Shown one piece after another: positions 55,638 to 64,000 of a stretch of 64,000 nucleotides of DNA (position 1 is its first letter; each line of letters starts with the position of its first letter). Position numbers and translations under genes: made by a program. Source of the DNA: Caballeronia sordidicola (GTDB taxonomy: Bacteria; Pseudomonadota; Gammaproteobacteria; Burkholderiales; Burkholderiaceae); assembly GCF_000729995.1 (NCBI RefSeq), contig NZ_JNFG01000214.1, forward strand, positions 310,001 through 374,000, given 5' to 3'. The notes beneath the pieces are model-generated. The model did no database searches and was not told where the DNA came from. It worked only from the letters and a program-made list of their open reading frames with translations.

Positions 55638-56948
55638 GTGAGCCAGACAATGCTGCACCCCGAAATTGAAACCCTCTCGGAAGATCGCATCCGTCGCCTT
55701 CAAAGCGATTTGTGGACAGCCCAATGGTCACACCTTCGTGGTCGGTCACGCTTCTATGCGGAGAAACTGGGCGTACATCTCAGCAAGGATGCCTCCCTTG
55801 AGGCCATCGCCGAGTTGCCTTTCACCGAGAAGGACGACCTGCGCCAAAGCCAAGAACGTGTCTACCCCTTCGGTGACTACATCGCCTGCGACACCGACAA
55901 GCCAGTGCGCTTGCACATGACGTCGGGCACAACGGGTAGGCCGCTTCAATTGGCTAACAGTCAGCGCGACGTCGAGGTTATCGCCCGCATTGGCGGCCGG
56001 GCTCTATTTGCTTCCGGGCTCCGACCGGGAGATCGCGTCGTTCATTGTTTGAACTACTGCATGTGGACCGGTGGCGTGACTGATCATATGGCACTAGAAG
56101 CGGCAGGCGCTTGCGTTATTCCTTTTGGTGTTGGCAACACGCAGAAGCTGTTGGAAACGATCACTGACCTCAGCATCAATGCAATATCTTGCACCCCCTC
56201 TTACCCAGCACTGTTGGAAAAAATTCTCCGTGATAGTGGACGCAGTCCGCAAGACCTAGCTCTACGCCTAGGTTTATTTGGTGGTGAGGCGGGCCTCGAT
56301 AATCAAGATTTTCGAGATGGGATGGAGCGAACATGGGGATTTGGCGTGCGCAATGCGAATTACGGCATGTCCGAAATCCTGAGCAACTTCGCCAGTCAAT
56401 GCGAGCACACCAATGACCTGCATTTTCACGGCAGCGATGCGCTGTTCCCCGAAATACTTGACGGGCAGGGAAACAGCTTGCCCATCGCGGAAGGAAGCAC
56501 CGGTGAACTCGTGTGCACCCATTTGCAGAAAGAGTGTCAGCCACTTGTTCGCTATCGGACAAGAGATGTCATCACTGTCACGACCACGGGGCGGTGTGAT
56601 TGCGGCCGTACTTCCTGGCGCTTTCGCGTCACCGGCCGCACGGACGACATGTTCAACGTGCGCGGCATAAATGTATTTCCTACCGCGGTCCAAAAGGGAG
56701 TGTTGAGTCGACCGGATCTCACCTCAGGGCAGTTTCGCATCGTACTCGAAGGATCCGGTCCTTGGGATCGAGTCAATTTAAAAGTCGAAGCGGTCCACGA
56801 CCTTCTGGAAAAAGACTGGGACATAGCTGCTCGAGAGATCGAGATGGCAGTAAAGCATCACGCCGGCGCATCAACGAGCGTAACGATGCTCGCTGCCGAC
56901 AGTCTTCCCCGTACCGACGGAAAAACAACTTTAATTGAGAGGCATTAA
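55638..56948 (+). CDS. PaaK-type phenylacetate-CoA ligase-like enzyme
   Basis: GTG start at 55638 after gtggagacgac (ATG at 55650 is the alternative); 436 residues, the PaaK length. Motifs: LPFTEKDDLRQSQERVYPFG, P-loop HMTSGTTGRPLQL, NYGMSEILSNFASQCEH (YGMSE), core VRYRTRDVITV, C-domain GRTDDMFNVRGINVFPTAVQ. Activates an aromatic or similar acid to its CoA ester using ATP. First gene of the sigma-54 operon, so it defines the entry step. Not identical in context to the paa cluster, so the substrate may differ from phenylacetate. Confidence 0.9.
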   Translation: MSQTMLHPEIETLSEDRIRRLQSDLWTAQWSHLRGRSRFYAEKLGVHLSKDASLEAIAELPFTEKDDLRQSQERVYPFGDYIACDTDKPVRLHMTSGTTGRPLQLANSQRDVEVIARIGGRALFASGLRPGDRVVHCLNYCMWTGGVTDHMALEAAGACVIPFGVGNTQKLLETITDLSINAISCTPSYPALLEKILRDSGRSPQDLALRLGLFGGEAGLDNQDFRDGMERTWGFGVRNANYGMSEILSNFASQCEHTNDLHFHGSDALFPEILDGQGNSLPIAEGSTGELVCTHLQKECQPLVRYRTRDVITVTTTGRCDCGRTSWRFRVTGRTDDMFNVRGINVFPTAVQKGVLSRPDLTSGQFRIVLEGSGPWDRVNLKVEAVHDLLEKDWDIAAREIEMAVKHHAGASTSVTMLAADSLPRTDGKTTLIERH

Positions 56949-56950
56949 AA

Positions 56951-57715
56951 ATGAGCTTCGCAACTTTCGAGAAACGCGGCGTCGTTGCCGTCGTAACGTT
57001 GAACCGCCCTGATCGTCTTAACGCGATCAGTGGCGCGCTGCTCACCGCTTTTGAGACCGCTTTGCGAGCGGCGCAGGATGATGAAGCAACATCAGTGATT
57101 GTCTTGACCGGAGCCGGTCGAGCATTTTGTTCCGGTGATGATCTCAAAGAGTTTGAACTACAAGCTGAAAACGAAGGGAGTGTCCGGGAGCATATCGAAG
57201 CAATTCAACGTATCACCAAGCTCTTGCTCGGCGGCCGGAAGCTGGTGGTCGGGGCGATCCATGGGTATGCGGTGGGTGGTGGCTTTGAATGGATCTTGAA
57301 TTGTGACTTGGTTGTCGCGGGGGATAACCTCACGGCTTTCTTCCCCGAAATGGATTGGGCAAATTTCTGCACGGGTGGCGTTACGCACCTTCTGCCAATC
57401 ACGGTTGGCTATCAACGAGCCATCGAGCTACTAGTGCTGGGCGAGCGTCAATCGGCGGATCGGCTGCGTGAATTCGGTATCGTGAATTGGGTTGTGCCAG
57501 TCAACGAAATGCTGAATAGGGCGATTGAGATCGCGGAACGGATCGCCGAAAAGTCAGCATTTTCAGTGCGCAGGCTAAAAGCGACGATTCACGGGGACCT
57601 GGGCGAAGATTTGTGGCGAGCGGTAAAGCTCGAAGAAAGCGCCACGATCGAAGCGTTCCTGCGCCCCGAGGCGGGCGAGCGCGTGGCCAAATTTATTTCC
57701 CGTTCGCGAGAATAG
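56951..57715 (+). CDS. Enoyl-CoA hydratase family protein, paralogue 1
   Basis: 254 residues, starting 2 bases after the ligase stop with gagagg ahead. Oxyanion hole and catalytic Glu113 in GYAVGGGFEWILNCDLVVAG, second Glu133 in FFPEMDWANFCTGG, FCSGDDLKEF for CoA. Both catalytic glutamates are present. Very similar to the 60616 gene, including the unusual FFPE-x-x-W segment, which is not common in crotonases. Confidence 0.9.
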   Translation: MSFATFEKRGVVAVVTLNRPDRLNAISGALLTAFETALRAAQDDEATSVIVLTGAGRAFCSGDDLKEFELQAENEGSVREHIEAIQRITKLLLGGRKLVVGAIHGYAVGGGFEWILNCDLVVAGDNLTAFFPEMDWANFCTGGVTHLLPITVGYQRAIELLVLGERQSADRLREFGIVNWVVPVNEMLNRAIEIAERIAEKSAFSVRRLKATIHGDLGEDLWRAVKLEESATIEAFLRPEAGERVAKFISRSRE

Positions 57716-57817
57716 TTATTCGCATGCTTAACACGGGCAAGCTCCCTCCATTGGGCGCCTGCAGCCCGATCCATTGCTCGTCGCGCCGAAATTGAAGCTA
57801 CGAGCTGCCCCTATGAA

Positions 57818-59362
57818 ATGCCGAAATCCTGTCCCTCAATGACGTTAAACCATTCGCTCGATCCTGCACGCACGCCAGTTATCGTCGGTGTCGGCGAAAT
57901 AGCGGATCGTCCGGCCCATCTCGAAAATTCCCTGGAGCCAGCGGCGCTGATCGCCGAAGCTTTGCGTCGAGCAGACCGGGACACTGGCGGAAGTACTCTT
58001 CTACCATTTGTTGACTCTTTGGATGTAGTCAACTCGGTCACCTGTCGCTATGACGACTTGCCGTCTCGCGTGTCCGTGCTGTCTTCGATATCGCCCCGCC
58101 GAGCGATTCATGGAGCGCTCGGTGGTGAAAGTCCTGTCAGGCTGCTTCACGAGGCAGCAATGCGAATTGCCGAAGGGCTAAGTGAAACCGCGATCATCTG
58201 TGGGGCTGAAGCAAGCTATGCCCGTTACCACGCCGAACGTACCGGCGTAAATCTGCCGTGGCCACCGGCTGACAATAGCTGGTATGACCTGCTCGCGCGA
58301 CATAGTCATCCGCATGCCGTGGCGTTAGGCGTAGCGCAACCTTCTACCGTCTACCCATTCTTCGAAAACGCATTGCAAGCCGCATTGGGACAGACACCAT
58401 CGGAAGGGCGCCGCCGCTCGGCTGAGCTGTGGTCTGAATATGCCGAGATCGCACTACAGAACCCTTGCTCGTGGATCCGCCGCCCAGTAAGCGCTGACGA
58501 GATTGCGTCGACATCCGTCGCAAACCGGATGATTGCTTGGCCCTACCCGAAATTAATGATGGCCAATCCTACGGTAAATCAAGGTGCGGCAGTTCTGATC
58601 ACCTCCCTTGCGCGAGCTCGACAACTTGGTGTACCAGCCAAACGTATGGTTTTCTTTTGGTCCGGTGCGTCGGCAGTCGACCCGCGCGACTACCTGTTAC
58701 GAGATCAGTTTGTACGTTCACCGGCAATGGAGGCTGTGCTGAACGAATGCACGCGGGCTGTCGAAAGCGCGGGTCAGAAAATTGGGGCGATGGAACTGTA
58801 TAGCTGCTTCCCTTGCGTGCCCAAGATGGTTCAACAGGCGCTCCATTTTGCTGACCAACATGCGCCTTCGGTGACTGGAGGCCTGACCTTCTTCGGCGCT
58901 CCCTTGAACAACTATATGACGCACGCTGCTTGCGAAATGGTCAGGCGCTTGCGCGACGGCAGCGTCGATTCCGGGCTCTTGTACGGGCAAGGAGAGTTTG
59001 TGACCAAACATCATGCCCTCGTTCTGGGCACTAAGTCGCCACCCGATTTCGAACTATGCGGGGACCACAGCGTACAGGCTGACGCTGACGCGCGGCGCGG
59101 GCCGTCGCCAGGCCTTTACATCGGTGCCGGTGACAGCGCGAAAATCGAAACGCACACGGTACTTTTCGAGCGCGATCAATCTGTACGGCATGGCATCGTC
59201 ATCGTGCGTGTCCAGTCCGGTGAGCGTGCTATTGCCCGGATCTCTAAGGAGAGTCAAGCAGCGCTTGATTTACTGACCTCCCCAGACGAGTCGCCAATCG
59301 GAAAGTTGGGCCAGATACAACGTGCGTCCGATGGACTCTACGAATGGAGCTTCGCAAGATGA
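57818..59362 (+). CDS. Thiolase-like protein (acetyl-CoA acetyltransferase-like, TLP1 type)
   Basis: 514 residues (possible start at 57839). Thiolase fold: TPVIVGVGEIADRPAHLENS, ETAIICGAEASYARYHAERT, ANPTVNQGAAVLITSLARAR, and GGLTFFGAPLNNYMTHAACE with the His. It carries a C-terminal extra domain (GPSPGLYIGAGDSAKIETHT) as in thiolase-like protein type 1. The usual nucleophilic Cys in the GAEA segment is missing or displaced. Possibly cleaves the 3-oxoacyl-CoA of the pathway, or performs another CoA-dependent step. Confidence 0.82.
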   Translation: MPKSCPSMTLNHSLDPARTPVIVGVGEIADRPAHLENSLEPAALIAEALRRADRDTGGSTLLPFVDSLDVVNSVTCRYDDLPSRVSVLSSISPRRAIHGALGGESPVRLLHEAAMRIAEGLSETAIICGAEASYARYHAERTGVNLPWPPADNSWYDLLARHSHPHAVALGVAQPSTVYPFFENALQAALGQTPSEGRRRSAELWSEYAEIALQNPCSWIRRPVSADEIASTSVANRMIAWPYPKLMMANPTVNQGAAVLITSLARARQLGVPAKRMVFFWSGASAVDPRDYLLRDQFVRSPAMEAVLNECTRAVESAGQKIGAMELYSCFPCVPKMVQQALHFADQHAPSVTGGLTFFGAPLNNYMTHAACEMVRRLRDGSVDSGLLYGQGEFVTKHHALVLGTKSPPDFELCGDHSVQADADARRGPSPGLYIGAGDSAKIETHTVLFERDQSVRHGIVIVRVQSGERAIARISKESQAALDLLTSPDESPIGKLGQIQRASDGLYEWSFAR

Positions 59363-60153
59363 GCGACGAGCTACCTGATAGCATTCACTTGGTGTTAGTG
59401 GAAAGGCTACCGAATCATATCGCCGTGGTCACACTGAATCGTCCCGAGGTCCGAAACGCGATCAACCCTGCAATCACTTCGGAGCTAGGGCATGTTGTTC
59501 AGGCGCTCAACGCCGACGACGTGTGGGTAATCGTTCTCACTGGCGCCGGCGACAAGGCCTTTTGCGCAGGGGCCGATCTCACCACAGTCGGGAGCGGTCA
59601 GCTTGATGATCTTTGGACGGATGATGCGGGCTTCGCTGGTTTCGTTTTCGCAAAGCGGACTAAACCGTGGATTGCGGCCGTCAACGGAGCGGCCCTGGCC
59701 GGCGGACTGGAAATGGCCTTAGCGTGTGACATGATTGTGGCCGACGAGCGATCGACGTTCGGCCTTCCGGAGGTGCGCGTCGGACTTGTAGCGATAGCGG
59801 GAGGTGCCTTTCGGCTCCCACGCGTGATTCCTCCCGCGATTGCTTTCGAGATGATCGCAACGGGTCAATCAATAGGCGCGCAACGCGCATTTAGTCTTGG
59901 CTTGGTCAATTCGGTTGCCCCTGCGGGCGATTCCGTGACCATAGCGCTTGAACTGGCTACCCGAATCGCCGGGAATGCGCCGATCCCCGTGCGGGAAAGT
60001 CTTGCTATCGCTCGCCGGACCTCGGACCTTACCGAAAGCGAACTCGTTCGAATGAGCGATGAAGCCTGGTCGCGCCTGAGTAAGACAGAGGATTTTGCAG
60101 AGGGTCCACGCGCCTTTCTGGAGAAGCGTTCTCCAATCTGGCTCGGTCGTTGA
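59359..60153 (+). CDS. Enoyl-CoA hydratase family protein, paralogue 2
   Basis: Start at 59359, overlapping the thiolase-like stop by 4 bases (ATGA), so translationally coupled. 264 residues: AFCAGADLTTV, NGAALAGGLEMALACDMIVA with Glu118, STFGLPEVRVGLVAIAGGAF with Glu138. Both glutamates present; more ordinary than the other two hydratases of the operon and probably acts on a different intermediate. Confidence 0.9.
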   Translation: MSDELPDSIHLVLVERLPNHIAVVTLNRPEVRNAINPAITSELGHVVQALNADDVWVIVLTGAGDKAFCAGADLTTVGSGQLDDLWTDDAGFAGFVFAKRTKPWIAAVNGAALAGGLEMALACDMIVADERSTFGLPEVRVGLVAIAGGAFRLPRVIPPAIAFEMIATGQSIGAQRAFSLGLVNSVAPAGDSVTIALELATRIAGNAPIPVRESLAIARRTSDLTESELVRMSDEAWSRLSKTEDFAEGPRAFLEKRSPIWLGR

Positions 60154-60190
60154 AACGCACAACCTATAGATAACAGTGCTGAGGAACAAC

Positions 60191-60619
60191 ATGCCATTGG
60201 AAAACAAGTCGGCGACGCTTACACGGCGAGTCACGGAGACGGATCTCGCATCGTCTCACGCAGACGTCGCTGACGAACATTACCCAAAAGTGCTCTCATC
60301 GCCCGCTATGCTGTCATTGATGGAGCGCGCTTGCGCGGAATTGCTAAAAGACGAACTGGGTGACGAGCAGCTCTCAGTGGGCGTCAAAACGAAATTCGAT
60401 CACCGTGCACCGACAGCGCTTGGCCAGATGTACAGCGCAACGGCAACATTCATCAAACAAGAAGGTGGCCTTTTCTTGTTCGACGTGTCTGCGAGCGACG
60501 CTTCCGGCGCAATTGGCGGTGGAACGCATGCAAGAGCGATCGTTCATCGGGAAGCCATCGAGGATCGAGCCGCACAACGATCTGCCTTCCTGGATAGAAA
60601 CCGGGAGCGCGAACAATGA
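60191..60619 (+). CDS. FlK-type hotdog thioesterase
   Basis: Start at 60191 after gctgaggaac; 142 residues. Hotdog fold with SSPAMLSLMERACAELL (candidate Ser37/Glu45), VGVKTKFDHRAPTALGQ and GGGTHARAIVHR (His113), the positions of the Thr/Glu/His triad in fluoroacetyl-CoA thioesterase FlK. It should hydrolyse a CoA thioester, releasing an acid or rescuing CoA from a stalled intermediate. Overlaps the next gene by 4 bases. Confidence 0.8.
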   Translation: MPLENKSATLTRRVTETDLASSHADVADEHYPKVLSSPAMLSLMERACAELLKDELGDEQLSVGVKTKFDHRAPTALGQMYSATATFIKQEGGLFLFDVSASDASGAIGGGTHARAIVHREAIEDRAAQRSAFLDRNREREQ

Positions 60620-61383
60620 ACCTTGTTACGTTGGAAAGAGATCATGCGGTGGGAATCGTTACATTGAACCGTCCCGAAAGTCTGAATGCGATCAATGGTG
60701 AGCTGCTCACTTCTTTTCACGACGTGCTGATGGAAGCCATGAATAATCCGGACCTTCGTGCGCTTGTTCTGACCGGAAACGGTCGAGCATTTTGTGCCGG
60801 TGATGACCTAAAGGACTTCACGCGGCAATCGGCAAGTCATTCAAACATCGTAGAGCACATCGAGCGAATCCAGCAGATCACAACGGATTTGATGTTTGGC
60901 GACAAGCCCGTCGTTGGAGCAGTCCATGGATATGCGGTAGGTGGTGGATTCGAGTGGATGCTTAACTGTGACCTCATCGTGGCCGCCGATGATCTCGTCG
61001 CATTTTTCCCAGAGACGAAGTGGGGTCAATTTGTCACCGGAGGAATATCGCACCTTCTCACCCAAAGCGTCGGATATCAACGTGCAATGGAACTGTGGTT
61101 ATTAGGTGAGCGTCAGACAGCTGACCGGCTTTTGCAGCTTGGCCTGGTGAATCGTGTCGTGCCAGGTGAGAAGTTGATCGAGACGGCGTTGGGATTGGCG
61201 CGTGCGATCGCAGAACAGTCGGAGTTCTCTGTTAGCCGATTGAAGCGGCTCGTCAATCGCGAGCTGAGCATTCAACTTACGCGGAGTATGGCTCTGGAAT
61301 CTCAAGCGGCGATCGAGGCGTTCTCACGGCCGGATGCGGCGATGCGGGCTAGCCAATTCTCCGACGGTCGCCGCAAACGGTAG
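60616..61383 (+). CDS. Enoyl-CoA hydratase family protein, paralogue 3
   Basis: 255 residues, coupled to the thioesterase (ATGA). GYAVGGGFEWMLNCDLIVAA (Glu113) and FFPETKWGQFVTGGISHLL (Glu133) align position for position with paralogue 1. Last gene of the operon; about 100 bases separate its stop from the convergent binding-protein gene, with no obvious terminator hairpin. Confidence 0.9.
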   Translation: MNLVTLERDHAVGIVTLNRPESLNAINGELLTSFHDVLMEAMNNPDLRALVLTGNGRAFCAGDDLKDFTRQSASHSNIVEHIERIQQITTDLMFGDKPVVGAVHGYAVGGGFEWMLNCDLIVAADDLVAFFPETKWGQFVTGGISHLLTQSVGYQRAMELWLLGERQTADRLLQLGLVNRVVPGEKLIETALGLARAIAEQSEFSVSRLKRLVNRELSIQLTRSMALESQAAIEAFSRPDAAMRASQFSDGRRKR

Positions 61384-61487
61384 TGGCGGCCTCGGTTACG
61401 ACATCGGAGGACGGGCGCCAATCGGTGCCCGAACGGGACGAGTCCGGAGCAGAGAGCTCGCTTTCCGGCTGGTCGCGAGCTCAATGC

Positions 61488-62621
61488 TTACTTCGCAGTT
61501 AGAGGCACGAGGTTGTTGCCCGTGAGTTTGTAGACCGTCACAGCAGGACTCACCCACTCGCCCGTGGCATCGAATTTTACAGGCCCGAGCATGCTCGCGA
61601 AGCTCTCGCTTTTCAGCAGCGGCGCGAATTTCAGCGGATCCGTCGAATTCGCCTGTTGCATAGCCTTAACCACCGTGAGCGCGGCCGTGTAGCATGCAGG
61701 GGCATACACGTCCACGTCTGCGTTGAAAGTCTTCTTGAATTTGTCACGGAAAGCATCGCCGCCCTGCAGCGAGTTCAACGGAACACCTCCCTGAGCGCAA
61801 TACAACTTACCGTCCAATGCTCCATCGGACAACTTTGCGACATCCGGCGCACAGATGCCATCGCCTCCCAGGAGTGGCGCGTTCACATCGAGGGATCGAA
61901 GTTGACGACCCAGATATCCAGCCTGCGTGTAATAGCCACCATAAAAAATCGCGTCTGGCTTCTCAGCTTTGATGTTCGAAAGGATCGCCTTGAAGTCCGT
62001 GGCCTTATCATTTGTGTACTCGCGACCAACAACTTCCAGGCCCGCTTTCTTCGCAGCTTCCACAAATACATCCGCTACGCCCGTGCCGTAAGCCGTACGG
62101 TCGTCGATGACGGCCACGCGCTTCGCGTGAAGCGTTGAGGCAGCAAAGACCGCCATGCGTGCACCCATCGTGTTGTCGTTCGCACCGAGTCGGTACACGT
62201 ACGAGAACCCAAGCTTCGTCAGTTGGGGATTCGATGCCGTAGCGGTAATCATCGGGATGTGCGCGTCGTTGTAAATCTTGGCGGCGGGAATCGTCACTCC
62301 GGAGTTGTAGTGCCCAATCACTGCTTTAACCCCATCGTCCACAAGGCGTTGGGCGACCGTTACACCGACCTTCGGATCTGCTTGGTCGTCCTGGGAGTCG
62401 ATTTGAAACGACACCGGCTCTCCTCCGATCGAGATCTTTTGAGCGTTCAACTCGTTGATCGCGAGTTGAACGCCGCGCTCGTCGTCCTTACCGCTTTGAG
62501 CGAGGCTCCCGGTAAGCGGTCCAGCTACGCCAATTTTCACCACAGTGTCCGCGCGCGCGCTAGACATGTAGAGTGGGCCAACCACAATTGCGGCCACGAG
62601 GGCCAGGTGTTGCGCTTTCAT
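61488..62621 (-). CDS. Branched-chain amino acid-type ABC substrate-binding protein (LivK/HmgE-like)
   Basis: Start at 62621 after aaaggacc; 377 residues. Signal peptide (LALVAAIVVGPLYMSSARA) then KIGVAGPLTGSLAQSGKDDE, AVIGHYNSGVTIPAAKIYND and RVAVIDDRTAYGTGVADVFV, the type I periplasmic fold of LivJ/LivK. Relatives bind aromatic acids such as benzoate or phenylacetate derivatives. No permease or ATPase genes are in view, so it must use components elsewhere. Its own sigma-54 promoter links it to the facing operon. Confidence 0.9.
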   Translation of the reverse strand: MKAQHLALVAAIVVGPLYMSSARADTVVKIGVAGPLTGSLAQSGKDDERGVQLAINELNAQKISIGGEPVSFQIDSQDDQADPKVGVTVAQRLVDDGVKAVIGHYNSGVTIPAAKIYNDAHIPMITATASNPQLTKLGFSYVYRLGANDNTMGARMAVFAASTLHAKRVAVIDDRTAYGTGVADVFVEAAKKAGLEVVGREYTNDKATDFKAILSNIKAEKPDAIFYGGYYTQAGYLGRQLRSLDVNAPLLGGDGICAPDVAKLSDGALDGKLYCAQGGVPLNSLQGGDAFRDKFKKTFNADVDVYAPACYTAALTVVKAMQQANSTDPLKFAPLLKSESFASMLGPVKFDATGEWVSPAVTVYKLTGNNLVPLTAK

Positions 62622-62670
62622 GAAGGCGGTCCTTTCCAAGTTGAGTATCGAGGTACGACACTTAAGAAAG

Positions 62671-62685
62671 GCAAGGCCAGTGCCA
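62671..62685 (-). promoter_or_regulatory. Sigma-54 promoter of the binding-protein gene
   Basis: On the reverse strand tggcactggccttgc is a full match to TGGCAC-N5-TTGC, with GG and GC ten bases apart. Start of transcription would be near 62659, leaving a leader of about 38 bases to the ATG at 62621. Confidence 0.85.
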
Positions 62686-62881
62686 ATTGATGGCGGCGCC
62701 CACTGCATATGGCGGTACGACAGTCTTCAGGATGCCAGAGGCAAAAGCGTTAGAATTTATGCCGTAATATTTTTTAACGATCGGACAGTAAATTTTCGCT
62801 AAATGGAATATTCTGCTATCTCTAGCCGGCGTAATTTTGGCGGTGCATGCTTCATTAAAGACGATGTCACCCGGAATTTCT

Positions 62882-64000
62882 ATGGCAAACGCTCCACCAC
62901 GCCGGGCCCGGCAAACGGCGACACGTTTGGTTTCCGTTGACCCTGGTGAATCCTGCCCGCTGTCTTCGTTGGTAAGCCAGTCGACGTGGAAATTAATGAA
63001 GCGGTACGCGACACAGCACGAGCAGATGTCCGTACTTTTGTTAGATTCTTCGGGACAGGTTGCAGACTCCTCGGTGGCGAAACGCAGTATCTTTGCGTCT
63101 GGTCTACCCACGATCAGACGCGATGCCGGGACCAACGGCGAGCGAATCGCGAAAGGCGATGCGACTGTTATTGAAGCGACACTTGGCTCTGTCGGAATTC
63201 CGACAGAGCTATATTTTGACCTACATGCGGAGCGTCAAAGCTCTGCGTTAGGCATCGCCGTTCGTGTCGAAGACACCATCCTCGGCTACATCTTGGCGGG
63301 TAGCATCGGCGGGGCACCAAGCGCAGCAAAACGCGACTTCGTTAGTCTGTTGGCGGCAACGCTCACGGGTGCGTACAGAGCGTGGGCAGACGCGCAACAG
63401 CAAAGTCGTTTGATTGAGGAACAACGAGCCATTGTTGAGCACATCGGCGACGGACTGCTCGTTCTGAACCGAGACGGGACGATTCGGTACACTAGCGCGG
63501 CAGCAACCCGGATGCTTGGGCTTCCAGCAAAAAGTGTGGGACGGCCGTTGCGAGATCTGCTCGACTTCGACATGGTGATCAACCCCGTTTTCACTACCGG
63601 CATTGGCTACGCGGACCGCGAATTGATCATCGATTCGCCGCAACGGCACTTGCACATCTTCGACACGGCAATACCCATTAAAAATGGCGCAGGTGAAGTC
63701 GTGTCCGTTGTGAACACATTCCGGGAGGTCGAACGTGTCCGCAAGGTAGCGAGCCGTTACGCAGGCAGCCACGCAAGATACACATTTGAGAGTCTAGTTG
63801 GACGCAGCCAAGCGCTGCTTGCAGCTATCGAGGCCGCACGAAGCGCGGCAAAAGGAAGTGCGAATGTCCTTCTTGAAGGCGAAAGCGGAGTGGGCAAGGA
63901 AGTGTTTGCCCAAGCAATTCACAATGCGAGTAAGCGCGCCACTCAGCCCTTCGTTGCCGTGAACTGTTCGGCGCTACCGCGCGACCTGGTTGAAAGTGAA
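62882..64000 (+). CDS. Sigma-54-dependent activator (GAF-PAS-AAA), 3' end outside window
   Basis: Open to the window edge; starts at the ATG at 62882, or possibly 62864. About 373 residues seen. N-terminal sensory region AcoR-like ([20 protein letters not shown]), PAS ([20 protein letters not shown]), then AAA+: [20 protein letters not shown], Walker A GESGVGKE near residue 333, [17 protein letters not shown]. The contact motif GAFTGA and the HTH lie beyond the edge. Divergent from the binding protein; the obvious controller of both sigma-54 promoters. Confidence 0.9.
   Translation, partial: MANAPPRRARQTATRLVSVDPGESCPLSSLVSQSTWKLMKRYATQHEQMSVLLLDSSGQVADSSVAKRSIFASGLPTIRRDAGTNGERIAKGDATVIEATLGSVGIPTELYFDLHAERQSSALGIAVRVEDTILGYILAGSIGGAPSAAKRDFVSLLAATLTGAYRAWADAQQQSRLIEEQRAIVEHIGDGLLVLNRDGTIRYTSAAATRMLGLPAKSVGRPLRDLLDFDMVINPVFTTGIGYADRELIIDSPQRHLHIFDTAIPIKNGAGEVVSVVNTFREVERVRKVASRYAGSHARYTFESLVGRSQALLAAIEAARSAAKGSANVLLEGESGVGKEVFAQAIHNASKRATQPFVAVNCSALPRDLVESE
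63186..63209. repeat. Perfect 24-base palindrome inside the activator gene
   Basis: gctctgtcggaa (63186-63197) is exactly mirrored by ttccgacagagc (63198-63209) with no spacer. It is within the coding sequence near codon 102. It may be a binding site (possibly for the activator itself, 500 bases from the binding-protein promoter) or a chance symmetry. Confidence 0.6.

Overview
The window looks like accessory DNA from a Burkholderiaceae bacterium of the Paraburkholderia/Caballeronia type. This rests on overall gene character (H-NS-like and HU-like proteins with lysine/alanine tails, the aerobic benzoyl-CoA 'box' cluster, IS families common in that group) and on a ParA with an N-terminal DNA-binding extension at the left edge, a form typical of secondary chromosomes and megaplasmids there. 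No rRNA or core housekeeping gene is present. Insertion sequences and broken genes are dense. All assignments come from reading the sequence; no database search was run.

Layout. 0-4 kb: partition gene parA (cut by the edge), a small gene behind a LexA-type box, then decayed transposon ends with a TniQ-like zinc-finger fragment. 4-16 kb: small regulator/enzyme modules (HxlR with SDR, TSUP exporter with a periplasmic binding protein, TetR with an EamA permease, SDR with a MarR-GNAT fusion, SRPBCC protein, two lipoproteins). 16-24 kb: an insertion hot spot. One unknown gene is cut by an IS3-type and an IS4-type element whose target duplications can be read exactly, its upstream partner is frameshifted, and an H-NS-like gene is split by an IS630-type element. 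24-30 kb: HU-like protein, Sel1-like protein, hybrid histidine kinase, a Crp/Fnr relic and two tandem paralogous small genes.

30-43 kb: the box pathway. boxD, a DUF4863 gene and boxR-boxC-boxB-boxA look intact. The benzoate-CoA ligase next to them is wrecked, and two of the three beta-oxidation genes after boxA are frameshifted, so as written this cluster cannot by itself start or finish benzoate breakdown. 43-55 kb: IS5, IS110/IS1111, IS6, IS701 and IS66 elements or relics, a PAS sensor kinase whose response regulator is truncated, a diguanylate cyclase, and a chemoreceptor paired with CheW.

55-64 kb: the most interesting part. A compact operon encodes a PaaK-type acyl-CoA ligase, an enoyl-CoA hydratase, a thiolase-like protein, a second hydratase, a FlK-type hotdog thioesterase and a third hydratase closely resembling the first. 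Facing it are a branched-chain-type ABC binding protein and a divergent sigma-54 activator. Sigma-54 promoter matches (GG-N10-GC) lie ahead of both the ligase and the binding protein. This reads as a self-contained, regulated CoA-thioester catabolic module whose substrate I cannot name.
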